A DNA stretch of 46,492 nucleotides from Nostoc linckia FACHB-104 (GCF_014696615.1 NZ_JACJQJ010000067.1:1-46492), one strand, 5' to 3'. Shown: positions 8,624 through 18,800, counted from the stretch's first letter. The notes: a model not told the origin generated them from the letters alone. Program-made: numbers and translations.

Positions 8624-8632
8624 GTAAATTTT

Positions 8633-8872
8633 ATGGCTACAGGTAACGGACAATCTCAACAGCCGATTAGCAACCTGGAGTACGATTTTGTCACTGTGCT
8701 GCACAATAAAGCCGAAGCAGTTAAAGCTTACGATGTTTACATTAAAGACGCGCAGGAAGCTAACTCTCAGCCCTGCGTAGAGTTATTCCAAAAATTGCGG
8801 CAGTCTGATGTTGAGCAAGCTCAAGAAATCCGCAATCATCTGCAACAAGTAATGCAGCATGGCAAAATGTAA
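8633..8872 (+). CDS. Small conserved-looking helical protein of unknown function
   Basis: 79 aa. The ATG is preceded by AAAGGAGG at ideal spacing, so the start is well supported. The sequence is hydrophilic and predicted helical (NLEYDFVTVLHNKAEAVKAY, then VELFQKLRQSDVEQAQEIRNHLQQV), with one Cys and no signal peptide or membrane segment. The helix pattern loosely recalls ferritin-like helical bundles, but the metal-binding residues are not evident. I do not recognise a named family. The strong ribosome site and its complementary anti-SD upstream suggest a protein made in quantity under control. Confidence 0.7.
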   Translation: MATGNGQSQQPISNLEYDFVTVLHNKAEAVKAYDVYIKDAQEANSQPCVELFQKLRQSDVEQAQEIRNHLQQVMQHGKM

Positions 8873-8985
8873 TTCATTTGGGGCATGGGGGATGGGGCAT
8901 TGGGCATAGGAGAGAATAAAAATACTTTGTCCCAAGCTACCTGTCCCGCATTCTCTAATTAATAGACAGCAAGCCGCAGGCGCTA

Positions 8986-9777
8986 TCAACTAGGCTGATT
9001 CCCTGCGGCTTGTTGCACTTGTTCCACCGTCAAATCTAAAGCTTGGGCTACTTGTTCTACAGTCAATCCCAAAGCTAGTAACCTGGGTACAGCCTCCTGC
9101 TTAACATCTTCCAACGCATCCTGCTTTAATGATTGATACATTCTTGTTTTTTTGAATTCTTCATCTATACCTAACATTGCTGCCAACTCCTCTCGGCTTA
9201 GTCTGGTAAATTTGTACAACAGGATAGTTTCTATTAATTCTACAATTTGCTTTTTAGTTGTTTCATCAGCCAGTTGATTTCTGGCTTGTAAAATTAAATC
9301 TCTACCTCTGTCAATTGCGGTATCTTCGCCCTCTATAATTAATTGCACTATGGCAACTTGAAGTGAATTTTCTGTTGCTGTTCCTAGCTCATCTAAATAA
9401 ATTCGTTGGACTTGGAAACTATCGAGCAATAAGCGATATGGTATTTGATCGTCTGGATCTAAACTGCGTTGGGGATAGATGACAACAGCACGCCAAAAAT
9501 TTACAGATGGATTTTGACGTAGGTAAAGAAATATTTCAGCAAAGAAGCGTCTATAAAAATTTGTGTCTTGCTGAAACTGGACTTCCGCAAAGTATAAAGG
9601 TTGATTTGCGGTTTCACTATTAGGAATAAACACCCCATCAATGCGAAAAGCAGTTTCTTTTAATTCGAGTGACACAAATTCATAAGCGCTGGCGTTGGTA
9701 GTCGTGTCGCCAATAATGGCAAAAAATACGCTGGGGAAAGCTTGAAATAAGCTATAAAATATTTTGTCAGTTTGCAC
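8986..9777 (-). CDS. Rpn/DUF2887 family nuclease-like (putative transposase-derived) protein
   Basis: 263 aa, GTG start at 9777. The N-terminal MQTDKIFYSLFQAFP, the core RIDGVFIPN then LYFAEVQFQQD and FYRRFFAEIFLYLRQNP fit the PD-(D/E)XK core of the Rpn/DUF2887 family, with Asp and Glu-x-Gln as probable catalytic residues. The C-terminal third has the family's helical region (LLYKFTRLSREELAAMLGI) and ends in short repeats of LTVEQVAQALDLTVEQVQQA. Family members promote recombination in E. coli; they are numerous in cyanobacteria and do not move by themselves. The protein looks intact. Confidence 0.87.
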   Translation of the reverse strand: MQTDKIFYSLFQAFPSVFFAIIGDTTTNASAYEFVSLELKETAFRIDGVFIPNSETANQPLYFAEVQFQQDTNFYRRFFAEIFLYLRQNPSVNFWRAVVIYPQRSLDPDDQIPYRLLLDSFQVQRIYLDELGTATENSLQVAIVQLIIEGEDTAIDRGRDLILQARNQLADETTKKQIVELIETILLYKFTRLSREELAAMLGIDEEFKKTRMYQSLKQDALEDVKQEAVPRLLALGLTVEQVAQALDLTVEQVQQAAGNQPS

Positions 9778-9856
9778 GCCGATTTTAGCAGGTTTACGGT
9801 TTTATTAAAGAGTATAATTTTGCGGTTCCAAGGTGAAGCACTCCTCACCCAATACT

Positions 9857-10516
9857 TTACTTAAACCAAGGTAATAAGCTGAATGTACCGCGTTCGTACA
9901 TGATGAATACCCCTAAGCCAATCAATACAAAAGGAACGATGTGCTTACCGTAGCGACTTAAAATATATGCAATGGCAGAGTGACGGCTTAAGAAATAAGC
10001 GATCGCACACCAAATTGCTACCATCACAAAAAAGACTATTAAAATTACCCCCAAGCTGCTAAGGCTCTGACCAGCAAATAAGGGAATATATATACTGATA
10101 TTGTCGCCACCATTGGCAATTGTCACGGCTGCTACTTTATAGGTATAAGGATGCAGAATACTCCAAATGACAGCAAGTATGCGGTTATGGGGTGATGTTT
10201 GTGTAAAATCATCAGATACTGTTTGCACTTCTGTAGTATCTTCTTCTCTTTCTAGTAAGTGCTTAATACCAATGGCGATGGGTAGTATTCCCAGTAATCC
10301 AATCCATTCTCGCGGTACTACTAAACCACCAAAAAATCCTGGTAAGCTAGCCAGAATAATCGCCGCAAAACCAAGGTACTGACCAATAAAAATATGTCGC
10401 CGCCGAAAGTTAGTATCTATTTGGGAAAAAAATAACAGTAGGATAAGTATGTCATCGATATTGGTAGCTGCAAAAGCAATTATTCCTTCTGTGAAAGCTG
10501 TACCAAGCTGGCTCAT
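9857..10516 (-). CDS. CadD-type cadmium resistance transporter
   Basis: 219 aa, with five to six hydrophobic helices. The N-terminal AFAATNIDDILILLLFFSQ is the signature of the CadD family, followed by RHIFIGQYLGF, LPGFFGGL and GLLGILPIAIGIKHLL; the second half repeats the pattern with VTIANGGDNISIYIPLFA. Members are LysE-superfamily permeases linked to cadmium resistance in staphylococci; the substrate here is not proven. The gene is divergent from a paralogue at 10621, with a 104-bp spacer holding both promoters. A hydrophilic loop at residues about 90-110 separates the two halves. Confidence 0.87.
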   Translation of the reverse strand: MSQLGTAFTEGIIAFAATNIDDILILLLFFSQIDTNFRRRHIFIGQYLGFAAIILASLPGFFGGLVVPREWIGLLGILPIAIGIKHLLEREEDTTEVQTVSDDFTQTSPHNRILAVIWSILHPYTYKVAAVTIANGGDNISIYIPLFAGQSLSSLGVILIVFFVMVAIWCAIAYFLSRHSAIAYILSRYGKHIVPFVLIGLGVFIMYERGTFSLLPWFK

Positions 10517-10620
10517 GGCGGCTGATGAAAATATACAATTTACACCATACCAAATTAAGAACTGCTAAACGTCAAATAAAATACTCTCGTAGTTAGGATG
10601 TTGGGTATATCCCTAAATAT

Positions 10621-11298
10621 ATGAGTGAGTTAATCACAACAATTAGCACTGCAATTGCTGCATTTAGTGCCACAAACATTGATGATATTGTAATTTTGTT
10701 GCTATTTTTTGCCCAAATTAATCCTAACTTCCGTCCTCGTCATATAATTTTTGGGCAATATTTAGGCTTCACTATATTAATACTTCTCAGTCTTCCTGGG
10801 TTTTTTGGAGGCTTAATTTTACCACCAAATTGGATTGGCTTACTGGGCTTACTGCCTTTATCTATTGGTATTAGTAGCTTGGTAAATTGGCAAGAAAACT
10901 CGACGGAAGAATTAGGAACAGAAATTGCAGACTCTGGAGATTCTAATATTGCAATTGTGGCATCGCTAACTGTTGCTAATGGGAGCGATAATATTAGTGT
11001 TTATGTAACTTTATTTGCTAACAATAATTTAGAAAATTTACTGATAATTATTGCTCTATTCTTTCTGCTTTTAGGAATATGGTGTTACGCTACATACCAA
11101 CTAACCCATCAGAAAATGATAGCGAATTTCTTAATTCGCTATGGCAACAACATCGTGCCTTTTGTTCTGATGGGATTAGGTGCTTTTATTGTATTGAAGA
11201 GTCAAGCTTTAAGCCTAATCAAGCTAGGTGCTAGTTGTCTTTGTTTGTCGATTTTGTTAAAAAATCATGAAAATGCCCAGGAAGTTGAAAAAAATTAG
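10621..11298 (+). CDS. CadD-type transporter, second copy
   Basis: 225 aa. It has the same layout as its divergent neighbour: FSATNIDDIVILLLFFAQI at the N-terminus, RHIIFGQYLGF, LPGFFGGLILP, GLLGLLPLSIGI, and in the second half SLTVANGSDNISVYVTLFA. The two proteins share the paired Asn-Ile-Asp-Asp and Asn-Gly-x-Asp-Asn motifs but differ through most loops, so this is an old duplication or two functional variants. The C-terminal ten residues are charged. It ends 3 bp before the convergent cysK stop. Substrate assignment is by family only. Confidence 0.85.
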   Translation: MSELITTISTAIAAFSATNIDDIVILLLFFAQINPNFRPRHIIFGQYLGFTILILLSLPGFFGGLILPPNWIGLLGLLPLSIGISSLVNWQENSTEELGTEIADSGDSNIAIVASLTVANGSDNISVYVTLFANNNLENLLIIIALFFLLLGIWCYATYQLTHQKMIANFLIRYGNNIVPFVLMGLGAFIVLKSQALSLIKLGASCLCLSILLKNHENAQEVEKN

Positions 11299-11301
11299 GC
11301 A

Positions 11302-12264
11302 TTAGACTTTACTTAACCATTCGCTTTCCTCTGGATCTCTAAACAATGAGGTGCTGAGGTAGCGTTCGCCGAAGCTAGGCTGCACCATCACAATCAAACG
11401 TCCCTCATTTTCTGGGCGCTGGGCGACTACAAGCGCTGCATACAAAGCTGCACCCGCAGAAATACCTGATAGTAATCCTTCTTCTTTGGCTAACCGACGG
11501 CTATAAGATATCGCCTGTTCATCCGTTACCTCAATCACTTCATCAACGAGATCTGGACGGTAAATTGCTGGCACAAATCCGGGGCCAATTCCTTGAATCT
11601 TATGGGGGCCTGGTTTACCACCTGCTAAGACAGGGCTGTTGCTAGGCTCAACGGCGATCGCTTTAAAACTGGGTTTACGTTGTTTAAGAACTTCAGAAAC
11701 GCCTGTAATCGTCCCGCCTGTACCAACTCCGGCGATGAGGATATCTATCTGTCCATCTGTATCAGCCCAGATTTCTTCGGCGGTAGTTAAAGCATGAACT
11801 TTGGGATTGGCGGGGTTGCGGAACTGCTGCAACATATAAGCGTTGGGTGTTTTGGCAACGATTTCCTCAGCTCGAGCGATCGCTCCCCGCATCCCTTCAA
11901 CCCCAGGAGTTAACTCTAATTGCGCGCCATAGGCTTTGAGCATAGCGCGGCGTTCCTGGCTCATCGTGTCAGGCATGGCTAGAATAAGATGGTAGCCTTT
12001 GGCGGCGGCTACCATTGCTAAAGCAATCCCTGTATTACCGGAGGTTGGTTCTACCAAAATAGTTTTTCCTGGCTCAATCCAACCGCTTTTTTCCGCCGCT
12101 TCCACCATGCTGACACCAATTCTGTCTTTTACAGAAGACGCTGGGTTCATGCTTTCTAGCTTCACCACAATCTGAGCAACTGCACCCGCAGCTTGGGGAA
12201 TCTTATTTAATTGAACTAAAGGAGTCCGTCCGACTAACTGTGTAATATCTTTGGCTATCCGCAT
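11302..12264 (-). CDS. cysK: Cysteine synthase A (O-acetylserine sulfhydrylase)
   Basis: 320 aa, the usual length for CysK. It converts O-acetylserine and sulfide to cysteine with pyridoxal phosphate. The PLP lysine is K46 in [11 protein letters not shown]; the substrate loop TSGNTG lies near residue 75, and the phosphate-binding [10 protein letters not shown] near residue 180. The ATG at 12264 has GGAG upstream. The gene follows the Rrf2 regulator by 19 bp on the same strand and faces away from cysE, so the locus brings together both enzymes of the final cysteine pathway with a likely regulator. Cyanobacteria often carry several paralogues, so this need not be the only enzyme. Confidence 0.95.
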   Translation of the reverse strand: MRIAKDITQLVGRTPLVQLNKIPQAAGAVAQIVVKLESMNPASSVKDRIGVSMVEAAEKSGWIEPGKTILVEPTSGNTGIALAMVAAAKGYHLILAMPDTMSQERRAMLKAYGAQLELTPGVEGMRGAIARAEEIVAKTPNAYMLQQFRNPANPKVHALTTAEEIWADTDGQIDILIAGVGTGGTITGVSEVLKQRKPSFKAIAVEPSNSPVLAGGKPGPHKIQGIGPGFVPAIYRPDLVDEVIEVTDEQAISYSRRLAKEEGLLSGISAGAALYAALVVAQRPENEGRLIVMVQPSFGERYLSTSLFRDPEESEWLSKV

Positions 12265-12283
12265 AAGGGGTACTCCTGCGTAA

Positions 12284-12751
12284 CTAAATGTAATACATGG
12301 GACTCTGCTGTAAACGAGCCTCTCTTTGCTGGCATAAATCTTGGAGTGTGTAGCTATTTAAAACCTGAATTGAGGCTGTATTAGCTTGCTCCCAAACTTC
12401 CAGCACTAAACTCCTTTCTAGAGTGGGAGATGTGGAGCTGTCTTTGTCTTTGCGCTCACCTTCTACCACCGTGACAATCTCCAGTAAGGTAATTTGCCAA
12501 GGCTCACGAACTAAAACGAAACCGCCTTTCGAGCCACGTTGACTCTGCACCACACCAGCACGCCGCAGGTTGGTCAAAATTTGTTCGAGATAACGTTCTG
12601 GTATGGGCTGTTTGGCGGTGATTTCGCTCATCGTGAGAGGAACTTTTTTGCTGTGGTTGCTTGCTAACTCTAAAAGTGCCAGCAGAGCATATTCAACTTT
12701 GGAAGACAGATCCAGGAGAGCGTAGTTTTGGCTATTCAAGTCTGTACTCAC
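12284..12751 (-). CDS. Rrf2 family transcriptional regulator (CymR-like)
   Basis: 155 aa, GTG start at 12751. The N-terminal winged helix is clear: [15 protein letters not shown], then [22 protein letters not shown] and SKGGFVL, followed by [10 protein letters not shown]. The only cysteine is C140; the three-Cys cluster site found near residues 90-105 in IscR and NsrR is absent, so the protein should not bind an Fe-S cluster there. Cluster-free members such as CymR repress cysteine genes in complex with CysK, and here the gene sits 19 bp upstream of cysK and opposite cysE. Regulation of cysteine synthesis is therefore a good inference. A candidate operator lies at 12878-12917. Confidence 0.9.
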   Translation of the reverse strand: MSTDLNSQNYALLDLSSKVEYALLALLELASNHSKKVPLTMSEITAKQPIPERYLEQILTNLRRAGVVQSQRGSKGGFVLVREPWQITLLEIVTVVEGERKDKDSSTSPTLERSLVLEVWEQANTASIQVLNSYTLQDLCQQREARLQQSPMYYI

Positions 12752-12877
12752 TATACTACCGTTGGTCGATGGATTTACCGGGTTTTATGTGAAACTAAAT
12801 ATTACTGCTTAAACGCAACGTAATCTACTTCACAAATACACCTATTTTTATCGACTTACCGTAGATTATCTTATAAA

Positions 12878-12917
12878 ATTCAGATAAATAGTCTGAATAT
12901 TTCAGAAAAATTTCAGA
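12878..12917. promoter_or_regulatory. Cluster of four TTCAGA half-sites (candidate operator)
   Basis: ATTCAGA at 12878-12884 and TCTGAAT at 12892-12898 form a perfect 7-bp dyad with a 7-bp spacer. Two more TTCAGA copies follow at 12901-12906 and 12912-12917. The cluster ends 37 bp before the cysE ATG, within the divergent spacer shared with the Rrf2 gene. A second, wider dyad GTAATCTAC/GTAGATTAT lies at 12820-12828 and 12861-12869 (8 of 9 match). Binding by the adjacent Rrf2 protein is an inference. Confidence 0.5.
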
Positions 12918-12954
12918 ACCTCCCACCAACAACCATCTCACCCACAACTGATGT

Positions 12955-13680
12955 ATGTTGCTAACTGATTTGCGAACAATTTATGAGCGCGATCCAGCTG
13001 CTCGTAACTGGCTAGAGGTATTGTTTTGTTATCCTGGGCTGCAAGCCTTGCTATTTCATCGCCTAGCCCACAGGCTCTATAAAATCGGGATTCCTGTCAT
13101 ACCGAGATTGATTTCCCATATCAGTCGGTTTCTCACGGGGATTGAAATTCACCCAGGTGCAGTAATTGGTAAAGGTGTATTTATCGACCACGGAATGGGC
13201 GTAGTAATTGGCGAGACAGCAATTGTTGGCGATTATGCATTGATTTATCAAGGTGTAACCCTAGGCGGGACTGGAAAAGAAAGCGGTAAACGCCATCCCA
13301 CATTAGGTAGCCATGTAGTTGTAGGCGCAGGTGCAAAAGTTTTGGGAAATATTCAATTAGGCGATCGCGTGCGTGTGGGAGCAGGTTCGGTAGTACTGCG
13401 AGACGTACCCAGCGATAGTACTGTCGTTGGTATTCCTGGAAGGATAACCCGCCAAAACAACCTCAGTGGCGATGTTCTCGCCCACGGTAAAGTCCGGGAC
13501 GTAGAAGCAGAAGCCATCCGCGCCTTATTTGAAAGGGTGAAATCTTTAGAGAAACAACTAGAACAGTTGCAAACGGAGTCCAACTTTTCGCCCATTCACG
13601 TACATATTCCCGAACCCCACCCCAGTACAACCGAAAGCGATCGCGTCATCGAAGACTTTTTAGATGGTGCGGGAATTTGA
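12955..13680 (+). CDS. cysE: Serine O-acetyltransferase
   Basis: 241 aa. It makes O-acetylserine from serine and acetyl-CoA, the substrate of CysK. An N-terminal helical region (residues 1-60, with [17 protein letters not shown]) is followed by left-handed beta-helix hexapeptide repeats: [29 protein letters not shown], then GVTLGGTG with KRHPTLG and [16 protein letters not shown]. The DHG histidine and the loop before KRHP are the usual active-site region. It is shorter at the N-terminus than E. coli CysE, as is usual for the plant-like cyanobacterial type. The C-terminal 70 residues are charged and coiled-coil-like rather than ending in the typical Ile tail for CysK binding, although the last residue is Ile. 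The ribosome site is weak. Confidence 0.94.
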   Translation: MLLTDLRTIYERDPAARNWLEVLFCYPGLQALLFHRLAHRLYKIGIPVIPRLISHISRFLTGIEIHPGAVIGKGVFIDHGMGVVIGETAIVGDYALIYQGVTLGGTGKESGKRHPTLGSHVVVGAGAKVLGNIQLGDRVRVGAGSVVLRDVPSDSTVVGIPGRITRQNNLSGDVLAHGKVRDVEAEAIRALFERVKSLEKQLEQLQTESNFSPIHVHIPEPHPSTTESDRVIEDFLDGAGI

Positions 13681-13790
13681 ATTTGCCATTTGTCATTTGG
13701 TAATGGGTAATCGGTAATTGGAATATTTCCCTGTCCCCTTGTCCCCTTGTCCCCCTCATCCCCAATCCCCAATCCCCATTTCTTCCTGCT
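13681..13790. repeat. Composite short-repeat filler, copy 2
   Basis: The segment repeats the layout seen at 8410-8520: TTTGTCATTTGGTAATGGGTAATCGGTAATTGG, then TTTCCC, then CTTGTCCCC units and AATCCCC units. It begins at the cysE stop codon. No gene is present. The pyrimidine-rich half is related to the sequence inserted inside the giant kinase at 16905-16990. Confidence 0.7.
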
Positions 13791-13843
13791 GTTCTCCATT
13801 TCCCTGTGTCTTAGATATTGTGGGATAGAACAGGACTATAGGG

Positions 13844-14611
13844 ATGTTGCTCAAAATTTCTCTGGAATCTCCGCTATTTTTTTTACTAATAACTATTAGT
13901 TTTCTCTTAGTAACTTTTACTGCTTGGCTATCACCACAACCATTGGTATTGAAATCTTTTGGTTTTGAAGATGTTGTACAGGTACTTACTTTACCGCTGT
14001 TCATTTCTCTTTTATTAGAGCGTTCTTTAGAAGTTTTTATTACTACATGGCGCGGGCCGACTAAAGAACAGTTGGAAATTAGTATTCAACAACAAAATGC
14101 CCTAATTACCGAACGGCGAAAGCTGATTACAGAACAGCAACAACAAAATCCAAATCAGCTACCGCCTTTAGACCCTAATCCTATCATTGTTAATGAGTCA
14201 GCTGGCAGCACGTTAGAACAGCAACTGATTCAAAATTTTAGTCAAACTCCTGCAGAGGTACTGACAAAGTTACAACCCCATATTGATGATTTAACTGCCC
14301 GAGTTAAGGATTTAAATGATAAAGAGCGAAAACGAATAGCTTATAAGTCAGATACTCGAATAATTGCTTTATGGACATCTTTGTTATGCGGTTTATTAAT
14401 CAGTGCGATTGGTATTCGCTCTATCGAGCCACTAATTATTATTGATACAAATAACCCTATTCAAATCAGTATTTTTCGCTGTTTAGATGCCTTATTAACT
14501 GGCGGTTTAATTGCTGGAGGAAGCGAAGGAATACATAAGTTTATCCAAGTTTTTACTGATTTTTTAGAAGCTACTTCTAACCAAGTCAAAGATAAGAGAT
14601 TATCTGGTTAA
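13844..14611 (+). CDS. Membrane protein with central coiled coil, unknown function
   Basis: 255 aa. A hydrophobic N-terminal helix (SPLFFLLITISFLLVTFTAWL), a second weakly hydrophobic stretch at residues 48-65, and a later helix (LWTSLLCGLLISAIGI) flank a hydrophilic middle rich in Gln, Glu and Lys (about residues 75-165). That part is likely coiled coil. The C-terminal region CLDALLTGGLIAGGSEGIHKF ends in a Gly-rich membrane-like segment. I do not recognise the family. The ATG follows AGGACTATAGGG. It stands alone between cysE and the convergent kinase genes. Confidence 0.75.
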   Translation: MLLKISLESPLFFLLITISFLLVTFTAWLSPQPLVLKSFGFEDVVQVLTLPLFISLLLERSLEVFITTWRGPTKEQLEISIQQQNALITERRKLITEQQQQNPNQLPPLDPNPIIVNESAGSTLEQQLIQNFSQTPAEVLTKLQPHIDDLTARVKDLNDKERKRIAYKSDTRIIALWTSLLCGLLISAIGIRSIEPLIIIDTNNPIQISIFRCLDALLTGGLIAGGSEGIHKFIQVFTDFLEATSNQVKDKRLSG

Positions 14612-14747
14612 TACCGTTTTAGATTTTGGATTGTGATACCAAGTTGAAAAAAGAAGGTGACAGATTTTAGGGGCAAGGTATTGCCTTTCTATCTAGAATA
14701 TATTGATATTTCTCGGTGCGTTACCCTATCGCTAACTCAATAAGTTT

Positions 14748-15830
14748 TTAGTAATTGTTAGTGAGAAATACTGTAAAAATAGTGCCTCGAGGATGATTAT
14801 CTTCAACAGTGATGCTGCCCTGATGTGCTTCAATTGCCATTTTGCAAAAAGCTAATCCTAAACCAATTTGCGAAACATTTTGCATGAGATTGCCTATCTC
14901 ATATTTCTCGAAAATACTTTGCCTTAAGTCTTTGGCAACTCCAGGGCCAGAATCAGCAACTTGTACTTTTATCCCACCTAATTCTAAATACTCTGCCCGC
15001 AAAATAATTTCCGAGTTGGAAGGTGAAAATTTAATGGCATTAGAAAGCAAATTATCTAGTACTCGCCGAAAAATAGAGGCATCAACTTTGATATTGTCTT
15101 GAATTTTGGGTAATTCTGTTACTAGGGTTAAGTTCTTTTGGGCAGTAATTGCTTCTACATCAGCTACAGCTAACAAACACAGCTCTTTTATATCTACTTC
15201 AGAATAATTGAGAATCATTTTGCCAGATTCTAACTTGGCCATGATTAACAAGTTATCTATTAATAATTGTAGTTGCTGGGAAGCGATCGCAATTTGTTCG
15301 AGTTTGCGTTGCAGTTTTTGCGGTGTTAAGCCTGGTAGCCGGAGAATATCAGTGGAGAGAAAAATACTGGATAAGGGATTACGCATATCATGAACAATCA
15401 TGTTCACCATGTCTTCTCGCAGTCTCAACAACGATTGTAGGTTGTCGTACTGCTGCTTAATCCGCAACATAGAATGTACTCTAGCGCGTAACTCTACACC
15501 GTTAACTGGTTTACTAATAAAGTCATCTGCGCCAGTTGCTAAACAACGTGCTAAATCTTCTTTATCAGTTAATGCTGTCACCATAATAATCGGCACAGCT
15601 TGCCATTGCGGATCGGCTTTGATGTGACGACAGACTGCCATGCCATCCATTTCTGGCATCATTACATCTAGTAAAATGACATCGGGATGAAAACTTTCAA
15701 GCCGTTCTAAGGCTTGTTTTCCACTAGGCGCGTAATATAGTTGATAACTTTCACCGTCTAGCAATGTTTCAACAACATCAAAGTTATCGGGTTCATCATC
15801 AATTACCAAAATAGAAGCTTTAGTATCCAT
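14748..15830 (-). CDS. Response regulator-histidine kinase hybrid (REC-HisKA-HATPase)
   Basis: 360 aa from the ATG at 15830; a TTG six bases upstream is less likely. REC domain residues 1-122 with DDE, phosphoacceptor D55 and K107. HisKA follows with H147 in VHDMRNPLSS, then HATPase with NLLSNAIKF, DSGPGV and GLGLAFCK boxes. It lies 12 bp downstream of the giant kinase on the same strand, so the two are almost surely one operon. The REC domain could take phosphate from the large kinase and control this kinase's own output. It has no DNA-binding domain and its final target is not visible. Confidence 0.93.
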   Translation of the reverse strand: MDTKASILVIDDEPDNFDVVETLLDGESYQLYYAPSGKQALERLESFHPDVILLDVMMPEMDGMAVCRHIKADPQWQAVPIIMVTALTDKEDLARCLATGADDFISKPVNGVELRARVHSMLRIKQQYDNLQSLLRLREDMVNMIVHDMRNPLSSIFLSTDILRLPGLTPQKLQRKLEQIAIASQQLQLLIDNLLIMAKLESGKMILNYSEVDIKELCLLAVADVEAITAQKNLTLVTELPKIQDNIKVDASIFRRVLDNLLSNAIKFSPSNSEIILRAEYLELGGIKVQVADSGPGVAKDLRQSIFEKYEIGNLMQNVSQIGLGLAFCKMAIEAHQGSITVEDNHPRGTIFTVFLTNNY

Positions 15831-15842
15831 CGGCAATTTCCG

Positions 15843-18800
15843 TTACCTTCCTAAAAGTTGTTGAATTGTGACTGCTAGCTGTTTGAGTTTAATAGGTTTA
15901 CTTAAATATTCGTTGGCTCCTGCATCTAAACAATTTTCGCGATCGCCTGGCATGGCAAGAGCTGTTAATGCAATAATCGGCACATGGTCAAATTGCCGTT
16001 CTTGACGGATGTGACGCATTGCCTCTATTCCGTCCATAACTGGCATTTGAACATCCATTACTATTAAATCAGGTTGTTGAGATTTGATAACTTCAAGGGC
16101 TTCCTGACCATTTTTTGCCAAAATTAGGCGATACCCCCGACTTTCTAGATAACCGGACATGGTATCAATGTTTGCCTGATTGTCTTCTACCAGTAGAATG
16201 AGAGGCGAGTGAACGGCTGGTTCTGGGACAACAATTAACGCTGTGGAGTCATTGCGGGGAATATATTGCAGTTTCTCTAGGGTTTCTTGAAACTGCTGGC
16301 GAGTAATTGGCTTAACTATATATTCTGCTGCTCCCTGAGCCAGTCCTTTAGTACGTTCGTCTACTACAGAAATAATGATGACGGGAATTTCTTTAGTTTG
16401 TGGGTTGTTTTGCAGTTGATTTAGCACATCCCAACCGGAAAGGTTTGGTAATTGCAAATCTAAAAGGATGAAAGCAGGCTGAACGCGTAGCGCTTCTTCT
16501 ACAGAGCCTTCGCCTCGCTGATAGACAATAGGTTGCATTCCCATTTCTCTGAGATAGCGAGTAATTTGCTCAGCTGCAGGGATGGAATCTTCAATAATTA
16601 AAACTTGAGTATTATCAGTAGGTAGGCGATGGCTGGATGATGGAGCCGTTACTTGCATTTTGGACAAACGATTGCTGGTTTGGTAGGGAATACGAACAAT
16701 AAAACAACTACCTTCACCGACTTTACTGCTCACTGAGACAGTTCCGCCGTGCAAGGTAGCAATCCGTTGTACAAGTGCCAATCCTAAACCCGTGCCATTG
16801 TACTGGCGGTTGAGACTGCTGTCAAGCTGCATAAAAGGCTGAAATAACTTACTGATATCTTCTGTGCGAATGCCGATACCAGTGTCAATGACGGAGAAGC
16901 AGATTTGGGGGGATGAGGGGGATGAGGGAGATAAGAGGGATGAGGGGGAATTAGCTTCCTCTGCTCCTCTGCTCCTCTGCTCCCCTGCTTCTTCCAGGGA
17001 GACTTCTAACCTGACGGAACCGCCTTCAGGTGTGAATTTGATGGCGTTGCTGAGGAGGTTGATCAGGACTTGACGCAAACGGCGATCGTCTACCTGAATA
17101 TTGCCGAGATTTTCAGTAATGCGAGTGCTGAGTGCGATATTTTTCTTCAAAGCCATCTGTTTGATGAAGCTGATACTTGCATCACACAGAGTTCTAACGG
17201 GAACGTCGCTTAGTTGCAGTTCTAGTTTGCCAGATTCGATTTTAGATAAATCTAAAATGTCATTGATCAGTTCAAGCAAATGTTTACCGCTGCGCTCGAT
17301 GGTAGAGATAGCTTTGATTTGTCGTTCATTAACTGCGCCAAATACACCTTCTTGCAAACCTTCCGACATTCCCAAAATAGCGTTGAGTGGGGTTCGCAGT
17401 TCATGGCTCATATTTGCCAAAAATTCGTCTTTCAGGCGCGTAGCACGAGCTAATTCGACGTTAGCGTGTGCTAGCTGGTGATTAGTACGCTGTAGCTGTT
17501 CTTCAGCTTGTTTGCGCTCGGTAATATCTTCATAGGAACCTAAAATACCAATAACTTCACCTGTGCTATTAGTTAAGGGTACTTTACTGGTTCGCAACCA
17601 TATTTGCTCACCATTGAGATTTACGGTTGGCTCTTCATAGCCTAATTTGGCGGTTCTGGTGTTGATGACAAAAGCATCATCTGCACGGTAGATGTGTGCC
17701 CATTCTGACCAAGGTAATTCTAAGTCTGTTTTGCCAATAATTTCATCGGGAGTGAGTTGATAATCGTTGGCAAAGCTGGGATTACAGCCTATATAACGCG
17801 AGTCGCAATCTTTCCAAAATACTCTTTGGGGAATTGTATCTAGTACCAAGCGCAGCATGGTGCGCGATTCTTCTAGTTCTCGTTCTGCTTGTTTGCGATC
17901 GCGGATATCAAAGATGCTGGAACGGCTGGATATAAAAATACCATCCTCACTCTTGACGGCAGTTGCATTCAGCAGCACTGGTAAAATTTTGCCATTTTTA
18001 CAAACCATATCAAATTCTAGGTCTTTCACCCAGCCGCGTTCTTTAAATTGCGGATAGTTGGTTAAAAATGTTGGGCGGCTGGCTTCTGTAATATAGTCAA
18101 TAAAATGGTGCCCAATGATTTCTTCATAGGTGTAGCCCAACCATTCCAGTTCTGTATCGTTGATGTTGACAAATCGACCATCTGCATCAAGAGAATGGTA
18201 GCCGCAGGGAGCGTGGTTGTATAAATCTGCGAGTTCGCGGGTATAGGTTGCTAATATTTCTTCGGTTTGTTTGCGATCGCTAATATCTGTGATGCGGACT
18301 AAATTTAGTCTCCGTCCAGCTACGGTAATGGGCTTGGAAGCGATGTTTCCCCAGAATTTATTGCCTTGATGATTTATATATTCAAGTTCTCGGCTCCAGA
18401 AGCCTTTTGAATCCATCTCTGCTTCCATAGCGGCTAGTTCGTCTTCCGAGAATGGCTGGTGCTGAAGTGTGTGTCCTGCAATACCAATCAGGTTGGCTTT
18501 ATGATTAGCTGCAAACAGTTCTACAGCCCGGCGATTACAATCAATAGTTAGCAGCGTTTGCGGATCTACTAAAAAGATGGCATCAGTAGATTCGTTATAA
18601 ATTACTTCGCGTAAGTCTCGGTTACGAATAAGTTCTAGTTCTGCTAATTTACGTTCTGTAATGTCATAGTTGACACCCACCATCCTGATAGTTTCGCCCT
18701 GCTGATTTTTTTTGATCAGAGCGTAGGCTTTAATATAACGGATGCTGCCATCGGGATGAACAACACGAAATTCTGTATTGTATACAGTCTTACTCTGGCG

